64,000 nt of DNA. Source: Alkalihalobacillus deserti. GTDB taxonomy: Bacteria; Bacillota; Bacilli; Bacillales; Bacillaceae_D. Shown here in pieces: positions 17,618 to 27,503 of the stretch. The notes under the pieces are model-generated. The model had not been told where the DNA came from and did no database searches. It worked only from the letters and a program-made list of their open reading frames with translations. Numbering within the stretch: position 1 is the first letter of the stretch; each line of letters begins with the position of its first letter. The stretch covers positions 62,001 through 126,000 of the forward strand of contig NZ_JAJAFR010000001.1 in NCBI RefSeq assembly GCF_020734105.1, read 5' to 3'. Position numbers and translations under genes: made by a program.

Positions 17618-18477
17618 TGGATCTTAAGCCTGGATACAGTGTCAACCTTGAAGTGGTACGCGCGACAAACTTTGGTTTTTTTGTTAGTGATGGAATAACC
17701 GATGTTCTTCTCCATGAACGTGAAGTTACGAAAGACTTAGAAATTGGTGATCATGTCGATGTTTTTTTATATCATGATCATCAAGAGAGATTGTCTGCTA
17801 CGATGGAAAAGCCGCTTTTAAAAGTGGGGGAGATAGCCTGGTTAGAAGCTGTTGAAGTAAAAACTGGACATGGAGTTTTTTTTCATAATGGCATTTCACG
17901 TGATCTCTTTTTATCTATGGATGAACTGCCATATGAACGCGAGCAATGGCCTAAGCCGGGGGATAAACTCCCGCTTTCGCTGACGTGGGATAAGCGCGGG
18001 CGTTTGATGGGGAAGCTTGTAAAGGGTGAACCGATTGAGCGACAATCCATAAAGGCTCCTGCGGAAATGATGAATAAAGAAGTGCGTGGATATGTTTATC
18101 ACTTTCTTGATGAAGGAGCCCTTATCTTAACCGATCAAGGTTATATTGCCTTTCTCTATAACGATGAAATGCAAGGAGTTCCAAGGTACGGTGAGTATAT
18201 TCAGGTTCGTGTTCAATTCGTACGTGAAGATGGACGCATTAATGTGACAATGAATCCCATTAGATCGGAACAGCAAGAAGAAGATGCCGAGCGAATCTAT
18301 CACTTCTTAAAGGAGCGCGGAGGTTCTATGCCCTATTGGGACAAGACCCCTCCTGAAGACATTGAGTTGCGTTTTTCAATCAGTAAGGCAAAGTTTAAGC
18401 GTGCACTTGGCAAACTGATGAAAGAAAAGAAAATAGAACAACGTGATGGTTGGACATATCTAAAAGAAGATAAATAG
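17617..18477 (+). CDS. cvfB: CvfB/YitL-family S1 RNA-binding protein
   Basis: 286 residues: tandem S1-like OB modules, the first beginning GYSVNLEVVRATNFGFFVSD, and a C-terminal winged-helix ending LGKLMKEKKIEQRDGWTYL. CvfB proteins bind RNA and affect virulence gene expression in staphylococci. In B. subtilis this gene (yitL) lies elsewhere; here it is inserted between rsfS and yqeM, with a one-base stop/start overlap to rsfS, so it is part of the operon. Confidence 0.9.
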   Translation: MDLKPGYSVNLEVVRATNFGFFVSDGITDVLLHEREVTKDLEIGDHVDVFLYHDHQERLSATMEKPLLKVGEIAWLEAVEVKTGHGVFFHNGISRDLFLSMDELPYEREQWPKPGDKLPLSLTWDKRGRLMGKLVKGEPIERQSIKAPAEMMNKEVRGYVYHFLDEGALILTDQGYIAFLYNDEMQGVPRYGEYIQVRVQFVREDGRINVTMNPIRSEQQEEDAERIYHFLKERGGSMPYWDKTPPEDIELRFSISKAKFKRALGKLMKEKKIEQRDGWTYLKEDK

Positions 18478-18488
18478 AAGGAGCTTTT

Positions 18489-19238
18489 ATGAATTATCAA
18501 GCTTTTGCTGCTTTATACGATTCGTTAATGACAGATGCACCTTATGAAAAATGGGTTGAATTTGTTCAGAAGCAACTTCAGCAACAAAATTTAGAGGGAC
18601 TGTCTATTCTTGACGTTGGTTGTGGCACGGGAGAACTTCTTGTTCAATTACAACAAAGTGGTGCGAATGTGACGGGGGTTGATTTATCTGCTGACATGCT
18701 TTCACTTGCAAAAGAGAAGTGTGACAGGGCAGGTTTTTCCCCTCCCTTATTTCAACAATCCATGACCGACTTAGAAGGATTAGGGCAATATGATGTTGTG
18801 ACCATTTTTTGTGATTCCCTCAATTATTTAGAAACAGAGGAAGACGTTCATAATACGTTTAAAAGTGTACATCAACAACTAAAAGCTGAAGGAATACTGT
18901 TGTTTGATGTACATTCCATCGTTAAGATTAATGAAGGGTTTATTAATCAAACATTTGCTGATGATGTTGAAAAAATGGCTTATATTTGGACGTCCTTTGA
19001 AGGTGAGCATGCTAATAGTGTTGAGCATGAAGTAACCTTTTTTATTGAAGATGAGGAAACTAGACTGTTTGAACGTAGTTTTGAATTACATAAACAACGA
19101 ACATTCTCGATCGATCAATATAGGAATTGGCTTTTCGAAACGGGTTTTGGTGATGTTTCAGTTTTTGCAGATTTTACAAACTTTGAGCCAAAAGAGGAAA
19201 GTGAGCGAATATTTTTTTTCGCAAAGAAAAAGAATTAA
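18489..19238 (+). CDS. yqeM: YqeM class I SAM-dependent methyltransferase
   Basis: 249 residues. SAM-binding motif I ILDVGCGTGE near residues 39-48, followed by VTGVDLSADML. Begins with ATG after AAGGAG. The substrate is unknown; position after rsfS in many bacilli suggests a ribosome- or RNA-linked role, but that is inference. Last gene of the operon, followed by a strong terminator. Confidence 0.9.
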   Translation: MNYQAFAALYDSLMTDAPYEKWVEFVQKQLQQQNLEGLSILDVGCGTGELLVQLQQSGANVTGVDLSADMLSLAKEKCDRAGFSPPLFQQSMTDLEGLGQYDVVTIFCDSLNYLETEEDVHNTFKSVHQQLKAEGILLFDVHSIVKINEGFINQTFADDVEKMAYIWTSFEGEHANSVEHEVTFFIEDEETRLFERSFELHKQRTFSIDQYRNWLFETGFGDVSVFADFTNFEPKEESERIFFFAKKKN

Positions 19239-19266
19239 AAAGGAATTACACATAAAAGAAGCGAAT

Positions 19267-19299
19267 AAAAAAGGAAGAGCCTCTGCTCTTCCTTTTTTA
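19267..19299 (+). terminator. Terminator of the yqeH-yqeM operon
   Basis: A 14-base stem of AAAAAAGGAAGAGC with its complement around a CTCT loop, ending in a T-run; 30 bases past the yqeM stop. Confidence 0.9.
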
Positions 19300-19400
19300 G
19301 AGATTTTAGAGATGAAAAAGTTTAAATTTGAGTGAACAAGAGTTATCAAAGTTTAACCGAATAAGAAAAGACGGATGCGGCGTTTTTCTTATTTTACCTT

Positions 19401-20228
19401 TCACCGATCATTTGAGAATGCCTCTGCTATCAATTCTTGATCTTCGTAATACTTTGCGTGTGTTTGTTGAAATAAATGGTCAAACATTGACCCGATTTCT
19501 GCCTCAAGTACTTTTATTCCTTCACCTGTAATACCGCCAGGAACACAAACACGTTTTTGTAATGTAGGCAATGTGTAGTGTCCTTTTTCAAGTAACTTCC
19601 CCATTCCAATCATCATATTAGTCGCAAGTGTCGTTGCATCCTCTTTAGAAATGTTCGTTTGTCTCACTGCGCCATCAATAAATTGTTGCATAATATAGCT
19701 GAAAAATGCAGGCCCGCAGCTTACAATATCGGAAGAGACACGAGTGATGTCTTCATCGATAACAAGAGGCTCAGAGATAGCAGACATAAGTGTTGTTAGG
19801 AATTGTTTATCTGTATCTTCGCACCTACTACCAAAGCTTAAAAGAGAAGATCCTGTTAAAGCTCTATTTAAGATACTCGGTATTGCTCGAGCAACCTTAC
19901 AATCGACTTTGCCTTCTAATTGTTCTACTGAAATTGGACTAGTAATCGAAATTAAGAATTTGCCTGCCTGACAAAAAGGTGCAATCTGATTAAGGACAGC
20001 TGGGAATTGTAAAGGCTTAGTACAAATAAAGGTGACATTTGCTTCCTGAACAACTTCTCGTGCATCTTTCCCAATTGTTAAATTTGGAAACCGTTTTTTA
20101 AGTGCCTTGGCTTTGTCTTGATTTCGATTTGTAATCACTATTTGACTTGGTGATATTACACCAGACTCAATCAAAGATTCGAGTAAAATACTTCCCATAC
20201 TCCCCGTTCCAATGATTCCTATTTTCAA
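19401..20228 (-). CDS. comER: ComER, ProC-family protein
   Basis: 275 residues from TTG 20228, which follows GGAGG by eight bases (B. subtilis ComER is 273). It resembles pyrroline-5-carboxylate reductase: Rossmann motif IGIIGTGSMGS at the N-terminus and the dimerisation segment with GPAFFSYIMQQFIDGAV. It is divergent from comEA, as in B. subtilis. Despite its name it is not required for competence there and has been linked to sporulation/biofilm control in relatives; the biochemical role is unclear. Confidence 0.92.
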   Translation of the reverse strand: MKIGIIGTGSMGSILLESLIESGVISPSQIVITNRNQDKAKALKKRFPNLTIGKDAREVVQEANVTFICTKPLQFPAVLNQIAPFCQAGKFLISITSPISVEQLEGKVDCKVARAIPSILNRALTGSSLLSFGSRCEDTDKQFLTTLMSAISEPLVIDEDITRVSSDIVSCGPAFFSYIMQQFIDGAVRQTNISKEDATTLATNMMIGMGKLLEKGHYTLPTLQKRVCVPGGITGEGIKVLEAEIGSMFDHLFQQTHAKYYEDQELIAEAFSNDR

Positions 20229-20310
20229 GTTAGCCCCCTCCTTTTGCATGCTCAACGCGAACACCCGTTATGACTAAACGTATGAAGGAAGGGACTCTGT
20301 TATGACCTCT

Positions 20311-20565
20311 TTAACGAATGTTTAAGTAATTTATTACCATTTGACGAGTGACGAGCTTCCGCGGAGGAAACTGAAATTTCATAGCGATACTGTTCATTTC
20401 CTCTGTTATTTGATTGATCTCAGTTATTTGAACTTCTTTTCCTACCTTTGCTAATTCAAGTACTCTTTCTATTGCGCGCTCCCTAGAAGCATCGAGGGCA
20501 AGGAACTGTTTTTGTGCATCACGATGTTTCTTTACTTGTTCTGCAATTTGTAGATGTACAGCCAT
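20311..20565 (-). CDS. DUF2533 protein (YpbS-like)
   Basis: 83 residues, soluble, mostly helical, with a basic C-terminal part PPRKLVTRQMVINYLNIR that matches the DUF2533/YpbS family of bacilli. Function unknown. I chose the ATG at 20565, preceded by AAGGAG about 11 bases away; the frame is open 21 codons further upstream without a site. It lies between comER and comEA, which is not its place in B. subtilis. Confidence 0.75.
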   Translation of the reverse strand: MAVHLQIAEQVKKHRDAQKQFLALDASRERAIERVLELAKVGKEVQITEINQITEEMNSIAMKFQFPPRKLVTRQMVINYLNIR

Positions 20566-20643
20566 AAATAAATCGACTCCTTTTTTAAATAGTAATAATG
20601 TAGTTTCTATTATTTTATTATAACTCAATTAAAGGTAAAGGGT

Positions 20644-21252
20644 GTGAAGATAATGGCGAAAAAGGAATATGTCGTGTTTTCAGGTATTGTAGTACTATTA
20701 GTTAGTGTAGTATTGTTTTTACATTTTCGTAATTCAGAAGAAGAAGCTATAGTCGATTTATTTCAAGCTGATTTACATACGGTTACTTCGGAAACAGATA
20801 AGTCCTTAAATAATCAGGAGACTTTTATTATGATCGATATTAAAGGAGCAATTGCACGACCTGGTGTCTATGAATTAAAACAGGGTGATCGCGTGTATCA
20901 TGCCATTGATAAAGCGGGAGGTCTTCTTACTGAGGCGGATGAACAGCAATTGAATCTTGCCCAACTTTTACAAGATGAGATGGTAATTTATGTTCCGGTT
21001 CAGGGAGAAGATGTACAAAGTTTTCAGGGAATGAATAGTGTTTCAAGCCAATCTGAAGGGAAAATTGCGATTAATCAAGTAGAGGCAGGGGAAATAGAAC
21101 AGCTTCCTGGAATAGGGCCTTCGAAGGCCGCAGCTATTATTAGTTATCGTGATGAACATGGTCCATTTAAAGACATTAATGATTTGTTAAATGTTTCTGG
21201 AATTGGACCCAAATCTATTGAAAATTTAGAAGAATATCTGATCTTTAATTAA
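20644..21252 (+). CDS. comEA: Competence DNA receptor ComEA
   Basis: About 200 residues. An N-terminal membrane anchor (about residues 10-28), an SLBB-type domain (MIDIKGAIARPGVYELK, about 60-115), a Q/S-rich linker, and a C-terminal helix-hairpin-helix DNA-binding pair (EIEQLPGIGPSKAAAIISYR then LLNVSGIGPKSIENLEEY). It binds incoming DNA at the cell surface and hands it to ComEC. GTG 20644 or ATG 20653 may be the start; the ribosome binding site is weak (AAAGG). Confidence 0.94.
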   Translation: MKIMAKKEYVVFSGIVVLLVSVVLFLHFRNSEEEAIVDLFQADLHTVTSETDKSLNNQETFIMIDIKGAIARPGVYELKQGDRVYHAIDKAGGLLTEADEQQLNLAQLLQDEMVIYVPVQGEDVQSFQGMNSVSSQSEGKIAINQVEAGEIEQLPGIGPSKAAAIISYRDEHGPFKDINDLLNVSGIGPKSIENLEEYLIFN

Positions 21253-21325
21253 CTTACTCTATATATTGACGGTGGACTGGCTTTTCACTAAACTTATCTT
21301 AATCACTTTAAAGAGGGAGGAAGAA

Positions 21326-21904
21326 ATGGACAGAATATCATGGGACCAATACTTTTTGGCTCAAAGCCATTTACTAGCATTAAGAAGTACTTGCACACGC
21401 CTTATGGTAGGAGCGACGATTGTACGAGAGAAGAGAATCATCGCTGGCGGCTATAACGGTTCCGTTTCAGGAGGAGCCCATTGTATAGATGATGGATGTT
21501 ATGTCGTTGATAATCATTGCATCAGAACGATTCATGCAGAGGTGAATGCTTTGTTACAGTGCGCTAAATTTGGTGTTCCAACCGAGGGGGCAGAAATTTA
21601 CGTCACTCATTTTCCTTGTGTTAATTGTTCGAAAGCCATTATTCAAGCAGGGATAAAAAGTGTTTATTATGCAACGGATTATAAAAACCACTCTTACGCC
21701 GAGCAAATGTTTCGTGAAGCAGGAATTCACGTAGTGAAAGTCGAGTTAGAGGAAGTAAGTTTGGATCAATCTCATCATGAAAAAAAGGAGTTTACCGTTT
21801 CATTATTAGATAAATTAGCTCAAACTGGCATGGAAAAAGACGAACTCTTTCAACTTAGAGAACAAGCAAAACAATTATTTACTCAGAGTTTTTATAAGGG
21901 GTGA
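21326..21904 (+). CDS. comEB: ComEB, dCMP deaminase family
   Basis: 192 residues from ATG 21326, eight bases after a strong GGGAGGAAG; B. subtilis ComEB is 189. Zinc-deaminase signature HAEVNALL (residues about 71-78) and PCVNCSKAI near 99. The predicted reaction is dCMP to dUMP. It lies in the competence operon but is dispensable for transformation in B. subtilis. Overlaps comEC by four bases. Confidence 0.95.
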   Translation: MDRISWDQYFLAQSHLLALRSTCTRLMVGATIVREKRIIAGGYNGSVSGGAHCIDDGCYVVDNHCIRTIHAEVNALLQCAKFGVPTEGAEIYVTHFPCVNCSKAIIQAGIKSVYYATDYKNHSYAEQMFREAGIHVVKVELEEVSLDQSHHEKKEFTVSLLDKLAQTGMEKDELFQLREQAKQLFTQSFYKG

Positions 21905-24222
21905 GAAAGATAAGTCGATTCCTTTTTTTAATCCCCCTCTCCGCAACGCTCGGTCTTTTCCTTGCCCTCGGCGGATCGAGCCCTCTTTATTTCATTCTAT
22001 TAATTTTGTTTCTTTTCTTTTGTTTCATTCATCGTTCCTTCTTCAAAGAGAAGTTAGTTATCATTACTATTCCTTTTCTCCTCTATTATCTCGTTGGATA
22101 TGTTGCGGTAAGTCAGCAATTGACTGCTTATGATGAAGGGAATCAAACCATTTATGGTGTAGTTAAAACTACACCTAATATAGACGGCGACACTATGTCC
22201 TTACGTTTACAGAGCAACTTAAATGAACTTATTCAAGTTCAAGCATTGCTATATGATCAAAGCGATCAGATTAGGTTGAAACAGCTATCACCAGGAGATA
22301 CGTGTATGATTAATGGGAATCTCACATCCCCTCTGCCACCAACAAATTTTAGTGAATTTAATTATCAAAAGTACTTAAGGGAGCAGAATATTTTTTGGGT
22401 ATTAAGACCAGAACGTGGCGGTATACAATGTATTGAAACGACGGGAAATTTATTTCTCGCTCTTCAGCGCTGGAGGCATACACAAATTCGCAAGGTTGAA
22501 CAGCAGGTACATCCAGAATTTAATGGCATCATGGTTGCATTAGTATTTGGAGATCGAACTTTCATAGACGGGGAAGTACTGGAAGCTTACCAGCGTCTTG
22601 GTATTATTCATTTACTTGCTGTTTCTGGCTTGCATGTTGGGATGATTGTCACGATGCTTTTTTATTCCTTGATTAGAGTAGGTATTACTAGAGAACGAGT
22701 TATAGAAATTCTTCTTTTTATATTACCCTTATATATGATTATTGCTGGTGCGGCACCCTCGGTTATTAGGGCATCGATTATGGCCATGGTCGTCTTAGTT
22801 TGTTTACGTTTTAAAAAACGGGTGTCCCCATTAACTGGAATATCTTCCGTTTACCTCGGTTATTTATTCATTAAACCATTCGCTCTTTTTCATCTTGGTT
22901 TCCAATTGTCCTTTCTAATTTCATTTGGACTCATTATTTCAATCCCTATGATTCAAAAGAGGTATCCTAATCGCTATATTCAATTATTGTCGGTGACTTT
23001 GCTCTCTCAGGTGCTGTCTTTTCCTCTATTGTTGCTTCATATGTTTGAGCTTTCTATGTTAGCAATCCCATTAAATTTGATTTATATCCCCATTATAACG
23101 GTATTCGTTTTACCGCTCACTTTATTGTCTTTTATGCTTTCTTTCTTTATTTCGTCTGCCTTTAATTATCCCCTTCTCCTGTTGGAATTTATTTTTCCGT
23201 TTATTCATGAATTATTGCGAAAAAGCGCAGAGTTTAGATTTTCCTCCTTTGTGGTTGGAAAGCCTTCAATGTTGCTTGTTTTTGCTTATTATCTTTGTGT
23301 ATTTTTCGGTTGTCTGATGTGGGAGAAAGGTACTAGAGGTTGGTGGATAAAACCAATGGCAATTTTAAGTATATTATTAATCGTTCAAGTCAGTTCACCT
23401 TATGTAGATTCAAGAACGAAAGTGACCATGATTGATGTTGGCCAAGGCGACAGCATATTAATTGAATTCCCCTTTCGAAAAGCGATTTACCTCATTGATA
23501 CTGGGGGGACAATATCTTTTTCTGATGAGGATTGGCGGAAACGAAGAAAACCGTTTGAAGTGGGTGCAGATGTGGTAGTTCCAACTTTGAAAGCGCGTGG
23601 AATTAATCAAATAGATCGACTTATTCTAACACATGGACACTTGGATCATATCGGTGGAGCGATGGCGCTATCAAAAGCCTTTAACATCAAGGAAGTCAAT
23701 TATAGTCAAGGGGTCGTTGAAGGCGAGTTTGAAAGAGAATTATTAACTGAATTTGCTCGAAAGCAAACCAAAATTAGGTTTGTTAAGGAAGGAGTAAGTT
23801 GGAAAGACGCCGGAGCTACTTTTGTAGTTCTTTCACCAAGTGGAATGGAACAAGGCTTAAATGAACGTTCAATCGTATTAGTTTTAGAAGTAGAAGGGAT
23901 TAATTTTCTGTTTACTGGAGATTTAGAAGAAAGTGGTGAAAGGAGATTAATTTCAACTTATCCTAATTTACAAATAGATGTATTGAAAGCAGGGCATCAT
24001 GGCAGTCGAACTTCAACGACGGAGGCATTCTTAAATCATATAAATCCTAGATTAGTTTTAATATCAGCCGGGAGAAGAAATCGCTTTGGACACCCTCATC
24101 CAGAGGTAGTCGAGCGCATAGAAGACAGGGGAATTCCTTTGTTGAGATCGGACCTAGAAGGGGCCATTGAGTTAACTATTGAGAAGCAAAAAATTGAAGT
24201 TAAAACAGCGCTAGAACAATAA
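21901..24222 (+). CDS. comEC: DNA internalization channel ComEC/Rec2
   Basis: 773 residues: N-terminal membrane helices, a soluble OB region (about 75-180), the competence membrane core with the signature HLLAVSGLHVGM (about 237-248), and a C-terminal metallo-beta-lactamase-like domain whose DVGQGDSILIEF and LTHGHLDHIGG motifs retain the metal ligands. It carries single-stranded DNA across the membrane. GTG at 21901 overlaps the comEB stop. The presence of intact comEA/EB/EC suggests transformability, though regulators are not in view. Confidence 0.95.
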   Translation: MRKISRFLFLIPLSATLGLFLALGGSSPLYFILLILFLFFCFIHRSFFKEKLVIITIPFLLYYLVGYVAVSQQLTAYDEGNQTIYGVVKTTPNIDGDTMSLRLQSNLNELIQVQALLYDQSDQIRLKQLSPGDTCMINGNLTSPLPPTNFSEFNYQKYLREQNIFWVLRPERGGIQCIETTGNLFLALQRWRHTQIRKVEQQVHPEFNGIMVALVFGDRTFIDGEVLEAYQRLGIIHLLAVSGLHVGMIVTMLFYSLIRVGITRERVIEILLFILPLYMIIAGAAPSVIRASIMAMVVLVCLRFKKRVSPLTGISSVYLGYLFIKPFALFHLGFQLSFLISFGLIISIPMIQKRYPNRYIQLLSVTLLSQVLSFPLLLLHMFELSMLAIPLNLIYIPIITVFVLPLTLLSFMLSFFISSAFNYPLLLLEFIFPFIHELLRKSAEFRFSSFVVGKPSMLLVFAYYLCVFFGCLMWEKGTRGWWIKPMAILSILLIVQVSSPYVDSRTKVTMIDVGQGDSILIEFPFRKAIYLIDTGGTISFSDEDWRKRRKPFEVGADVVVPTLKARGINQIDRLILTHGHLDHIGGAMALSKAFNIKEVNYSQGVVEGEFERELLTEFARKQTKIRFVKEGVSWKDAGATFVVLSPSGMEQGLNERSIVLVLEVEGINFLFTGDLEESGERRLISTYPNLQIDVLKAGHHGSRTSTTEAFLNHINPRLVLISAGRRNRFGHPHPEVVERIEDRGIPLLRSDLEGAIELTIEKQKIEVKTALEQ

Positions 24223-24252
24223 AAAGAGGATGAACGAAATCATCCTCTTTTT
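24221..24252. terminator. Terminator shared by comEC and yqzM
   Basis: AAAAAGAGGATGA and its exact complement TCATCCTCTTTTT flank a short loop, T-rich on both strands, between the convergent comEC and yqzM. It overlaps the comEC stop codon. Confidence 0.88.
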
Positions 24253-24273
24253 AAGTATATCGGGTTTATTGAC

Positions 24274-24408
24274 TTACATAGCGCTAAATACATCAACAAT
24301 TGAAGCGATGATAAATATTGTAGCGAAGAAACCAAAAGGAATGATAAACCCGATAGCAGAGTCAATTGCATCATTTCGTTTACATTGTACTTCTTTTTCA
24401 AAATGCAT
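24274..24408 (-). CDS. yqzM: YqzM-family small membrane protein
   Basis: 44 residues, same length and position (between comEC and holA, opposite strand) as B. subtilis YqzM. It begins MHFEKEVQCKRNDAIDSAIG and continues as one hydrophobic helix ending VDVFSAM. ATG 24408 lies eight bases after GGAGG. Function unknown. Confidence 0.85.
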   Translation of the reverse strand: MHFEKEVQCKRNDAIDSAIGFIIPFGFFATIFIIASIVDVFSAM

Positions 24409-24810
24409 CAGACATTCCTCCTTTAACAAATTAAGTATACGGGATGGGCTCAGAAATTGCTAGTTCGATTCTTTTGGTTAGATAGCTAAATGCAACATGT
24501 TCATGAAATTGTTAGAAAGTTTTGACCTTGTTGGTTCGTCTGTAAAGAGTTGTCACCTATAGTTTGGCACTGCATAGGATATGATAACTAGTGAAAGCGA
24601 TCATGGTTATCGTCGTGAATAAGATATCCCGGGATCTTATTTTATGGCGTTTATCATAAATGGGGGTCTGGCATTATGGGCTAGATCCCTTTCTCATATT
24701 TCTTGTTTTTTTTGTATACTTTGGCTATCCTAAAAAAGGACAAACATATAATTTTAGTGTAGCCTTCCCAAATCTGTGGGAGTTATGCAAGTGAAAATGA
24801 GGAATAATTT
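24409..24810. other. Intergenic region upstream of holA
   Basis: About 400 bases, AT-rich. It holds the yqzM ribosome binding site and presumably holA and yqzM promoters. A GGGTCT/AGATCC stem at about 24664-24692 followed by a T-rich stretch looks like a weak terminator or leader hairpin. No gene or recognisable riboswitch is seen. Confidence 0.35.
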
Positions 24811-25836
24811 ATGTCATACTTAGCAGTAAAAAAAGAGGTAAAACGAGGAGATATTAGACCGATCTATTTTATGTATGGAACTCAATCTTACTTAATGGAA
24901 GATTTGGTGTTGGATATCATTAAGCAGACAGTTGGTTCTCAGGATGATCCGAATGTGATTTCTTTTAGTATACAAGATACGCTTTTAGATATTGCGATTG
25001 AAGAGGCGGAAACATTCCCTTTTTTTGGAGGGAAGAAAGTGGTAGTGGTAAAAGACTTTTCGATTGTAACTGCCCAAAAACAAGAAGCGAAACTTGACCA
25101 TGATTTGAATCGGTTACTGGAATACATAGAACACCCTTCACCTGAAGCTATTCTTATATTCTTAACACCTTTCGAGAAATTAGACGAAAGAAAAAGGATT
25201 ACAAAAGCACTAAAGAAAAGATCTGCTGTCGTTGAATGCTCGCCTTTTGATGATAAAATGTTGTCACAATGGTTAGAAGTTCAAGCAGCAAAGAAAGGAT
25301 TTACTTTTTCAGTTGATGGGAAAGAACGGTTGTTAGAAAGACTTGGACCACAACTTCTGCTGTTAGTTTCAGAAATGGAAAAACTTTCGTTGTATGTGGG
25401 TAATGAAGGGGTGGTAAGCGGAGAAGTGGTTGACCTTTTGGTGGCTCGTTCGCTGGAACAAGACGTTTTTGCTTTAATTGATTTTGCCGTCAAAAAGCAA
25501 TTAGATAAAGCCCTTGTTATTTATCACGATCTTTTAAAACAAAAAGAAGAGCCATTAAAATTACTTGCATTAATTGCAAGGCAATTACGCATTTATTATC
25601 AAGTGAAGGAAATGAGTCGACGATCTTACTCTCAAAAAGATATGGCTGCTCAATTAAAATTACACCCCTATGTCGTGAAACTGGCAAGTCAGCAGATAAG
25701 TCGATTTGAGGACACACAATTGCTGCGCTTGCTTGAAGAAGCGGCAGATACGGATTATGCAATTAAATCAGGGAAGATGGAAAAAACACTTGCTGTCGAG
25801 TTATTGTTAATGAAGTTGGCAACAATAAAAAAATAG
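24811..25836 (+). CDS. holA: DNA polymerase III subunit delta
   Basis: 341 residues. The clamp-loader delta subunit opens the beta clamp. N-terminal segment RPIYFMYGTQSYLMEDLVLD, the FPFFGGKKVVVVKD strand, and the C-terminal collar QLRIYYQVKEMSRRSYSQKDMA all match the family. Monocistronic, converging on rpsT. Confidence 0.95.
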   Translation: MSYLAVKKEVKRGDIRPIYFMYGTQSYLMEDLVLDIIKQTVGSQDDPNVISFSIQDTLLDIAIEEAETFPFFGGKKVVVVKDFSIVTAQKQEAKLDHDLNRLLEYIEHPSPEAILIFLTPFEKLDERKRITKALKKRSAVVECSPFDDKMLSQWLEVQAAKKGFTFSVDGKERLLERLGPQLLLLVSEMEKLSLYVGNEGVVSGEVVDLLVARSLEQDVFALIDFAVKKQLDKALVIYHDLLKQKEEPLKLLALIARQLRIYYQVKEMSRRSYSQKDMAAQLKLHPYVVKLASQQISRFEDTQLLRLLEEAADTDYAIKSGKMEKTLAVELLLMKLATIKK

Positions 25837-25840
25837 AAAG

Positions 25841-25874
25841 AAAAAAACACACGATTAATCGCGTGTTTTTTTCT
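25841..25874. terminator. Bidirectional terminator between holA and rpsT
   Basis: AAAAAAACACACGA pairs with TCGCGTGTTTTTTT with one mismatch; T-runs exit on both strands. Confidence 0.88.
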
Positions 25875-25888
25875 AATCGGCTTAATGA

Positions 25889-26155
25889 TTATGCAGAAAG
25901 TCCGTTAAGCTTTTTAGCAAGACGAGACTTTTGACGTGATGCTGCATTTTTATGGATAAGGCCTTTGTTAGCTGCTTTATCAAGCTTTTTGCTTGCTTCA
26001 GTATAAGCAGCTTTAGCTACTTCTACGTCACCAGCTTCTACTTTTGCTTCAAAGTTCTTGATTGCAGTACGTAGAGCAGATTTCACAGAGATATTCTGAG
26101 CACGACGCTTATCAGCTGTTTTTACACGCTTAATTGCAGATTTAATATTTGGCAT
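25889..26155 (-). CDS. rpsT: 30S ribosomal protein S20
   Basis: 88 residues, starting [20 protein letters not shown] and ending in the basic [16 protein letters not shown] helix. ATG 26155 follows AGGAGGTG; an in-frame GTG nine bases earlier lies in the ribosome binding site. Minus strand between holA and gpr, as in B. subtilis. Confidence 0.97.
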   Translation of the reverse strand: MPNIKSAIKRVKTADKRRAQNISVKSALRTAIKNFEAKVEAGDVEVAKAAYTEASKKLDKAANKGLIHKNAASRQKSRLAKKLNGLSA

Positions 26156-26250
26156 ATCTTTCACCTCCTAATAAATGTTGTTCAGGTTCTGATCCCAGTC
26201 CATCTATTATGAACGGTTTCGCTTACTTGTTCAAGGTACGGTGACACTAA

Positions 26251-26280
26251 TGTATCATTCATACAACAAATTGCATTCTA
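26251..26280 (+). promoter_or_regulatory. Candidate forespore (sigma-G/F) promoter of gpr
   Basis: TGTATC at 26251, 17-base spacer, CATTCTA (26274-26280), which fits the CATNNTA sigma-G -10. The -35 is only 4/6. gpr is forespore-expressed in B. subtilis. Confidence 0.35.
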
Positions 26281-26375
26281 TCAAATTCGACGAGAAAAAG
26301 CAATAGCTAGAATGAAAACGATCCCTGCCGGAAACACTAACATGAAAGAGATTCTATAGTAGGAGTGTGAAATAA

Positions 26376-27491
26376 ATGTCTGAGGAATTGAACTTAAATC
26401 AATATCAAGTTCGTACTGATCTTGCGGTTGAAGCTCATCAAATCGTGTTAGAGCAAGAGGAAAAAAATGGTAAGTATTCAAAGGAAGTAAATGGAGTACA
26501 AATACATGAAGAAACGATTGACGATGTTACGGTTACACGTGTAATAATAGATGAAGTAGGAGCGAAACGCTTAGGAAAGAAAAAAGGAAACTATCTAACT
26601 TTTGAATCATTAGGTATCCGTAAAAAAGATACAGAAATTCAGGAAAAAATGGAGCGTGTTTTTGCTGATAAATTTCATGCTTTTATGCAAGAGATCGGAA
26701 TAAAAGATACAGATACATGTCTTGTAGTTGGTCTTGGGAACTGGAACGTTACACCAGATGCATTAGGACCGATTGCGGTTGAGAATTTGCTTGTGACTAG
26801 ACATTTATTTGAACTTGCTCCTGAGCAAGTTCAAGAAGGCTTTCGTCCAGTAAGCGCTGTTACACCCGGTGTAATGGGATTAACAGGAATCGAAACGAGT
26901 GATGTGATTTATGGAATTATCGAGAAAACAAAACCTGATTTTGTAATTGCTATCGATGCATTAGCTTCACGTTCAATTGAGAGGGTGAATGCAACGATTC
27001 AAGTTTCAGATACCGGTATTCATCCTGGAAGTGGTGTTGGAAACAAGAGAAAAGAATTAAGTAAAGAAGCGTTAGGGATTCCGGTCATTGCAGTTGGCAT
27101 TCCGACCGTGGTTGATGCCGTATCAATCACCAGTGATACAATTGACTATGTATTGAAGCATTTCGGTCGTGAAATGAAAGAAGGGAAAGCTCCTTCACGT
27201 GCACTTGCTCCGGCAGGAATGACTTTCGGTGAGCAGCGAAAGCTAAAGAATGAAGATTTGCCGAGTGAAGCGAAACGTGAAACGATCATGGGTATGGTTG
27301 GTAATTTGCCTGAGCAAGAAAAGCGACAACTTATTCGTGAGGTTCTTGCTCCACTTGGACACAATTTAATGGTAACTCCTAAAGAAGTAGATGTTTTCAT
27401 CGATGATATGGCTAATGTCATTGCTGCTGGTTTAAATGCTTCTTTACATCATAAAATTAATCAAGAAAATGTCGGTGGTTATACGCACTAA
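26376..27491 (+). CDS. gpr: Spore germination protease GPR
   Basis: 371 residues, the zymogen length. GPR degrades small acid-soluble spore proteins during germination and is made in the forespore as an inactive tetramer. The N-terminal propeptide is followed by [11 protein letters not shown], resembling the autoprocessing site; the core motifs [14 protein letters not shown] and the long IDALASRS segment are intact. Monocistronic with a terminator at 27504-27534, followed by spoIIP. Confidence 0.96.
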   Translation: MSEELNLNQYQVRTDLAVEAHQIVLEQEEKNGKYSKEVNGVQIHEETIDDVTVTRVIIDEVGAKRLGKKKGNYLTFESLGIRKKDTEIQEKMERVFADKFHAFMQEIGIKDTDTCLVVGLGNWNVTPDALGPIAVENLLVTRHLFELAPEQVQEGFRPVSAVTPGVMGLTGIETSDVIYGIIEKTKPDFVIAIDALASRSIERVNATIQVSDTGIHPGSGVGNKRKELSKEALGIPVIAVGIPTVVDAVSITSDTIDYVLKHFGREMKEGKAPSRALAPAGMTFGEQRKLKNEDLPSEAKRETIMGMVGNLPEQEKRQLIREVLAPLGHNLMVTPKEVDVFIDDMANVIAAGLNASLHHKINQENVGGYTH

Positions 27492-27503
27492 CCATAATTT
27501 TAG

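Noticed and set aside
19328..19531. 67-codon plus-strand frame antisense to the end of comER
   Set aside because: No start signal, and comER in the other strand is well supported.
24230..24463. 77-codon plus-strand frame after comEC
   Set aside because: It overlaps the terminator stem and opposes yqzM, which has a good ribosome binding site, family match and syntenic position.
26281..26481. 66-codon minus-strand frame overlapping the start of gpr
   Set aside because: Most of it is antisense to gpr and it lacks a ribosome binding site.
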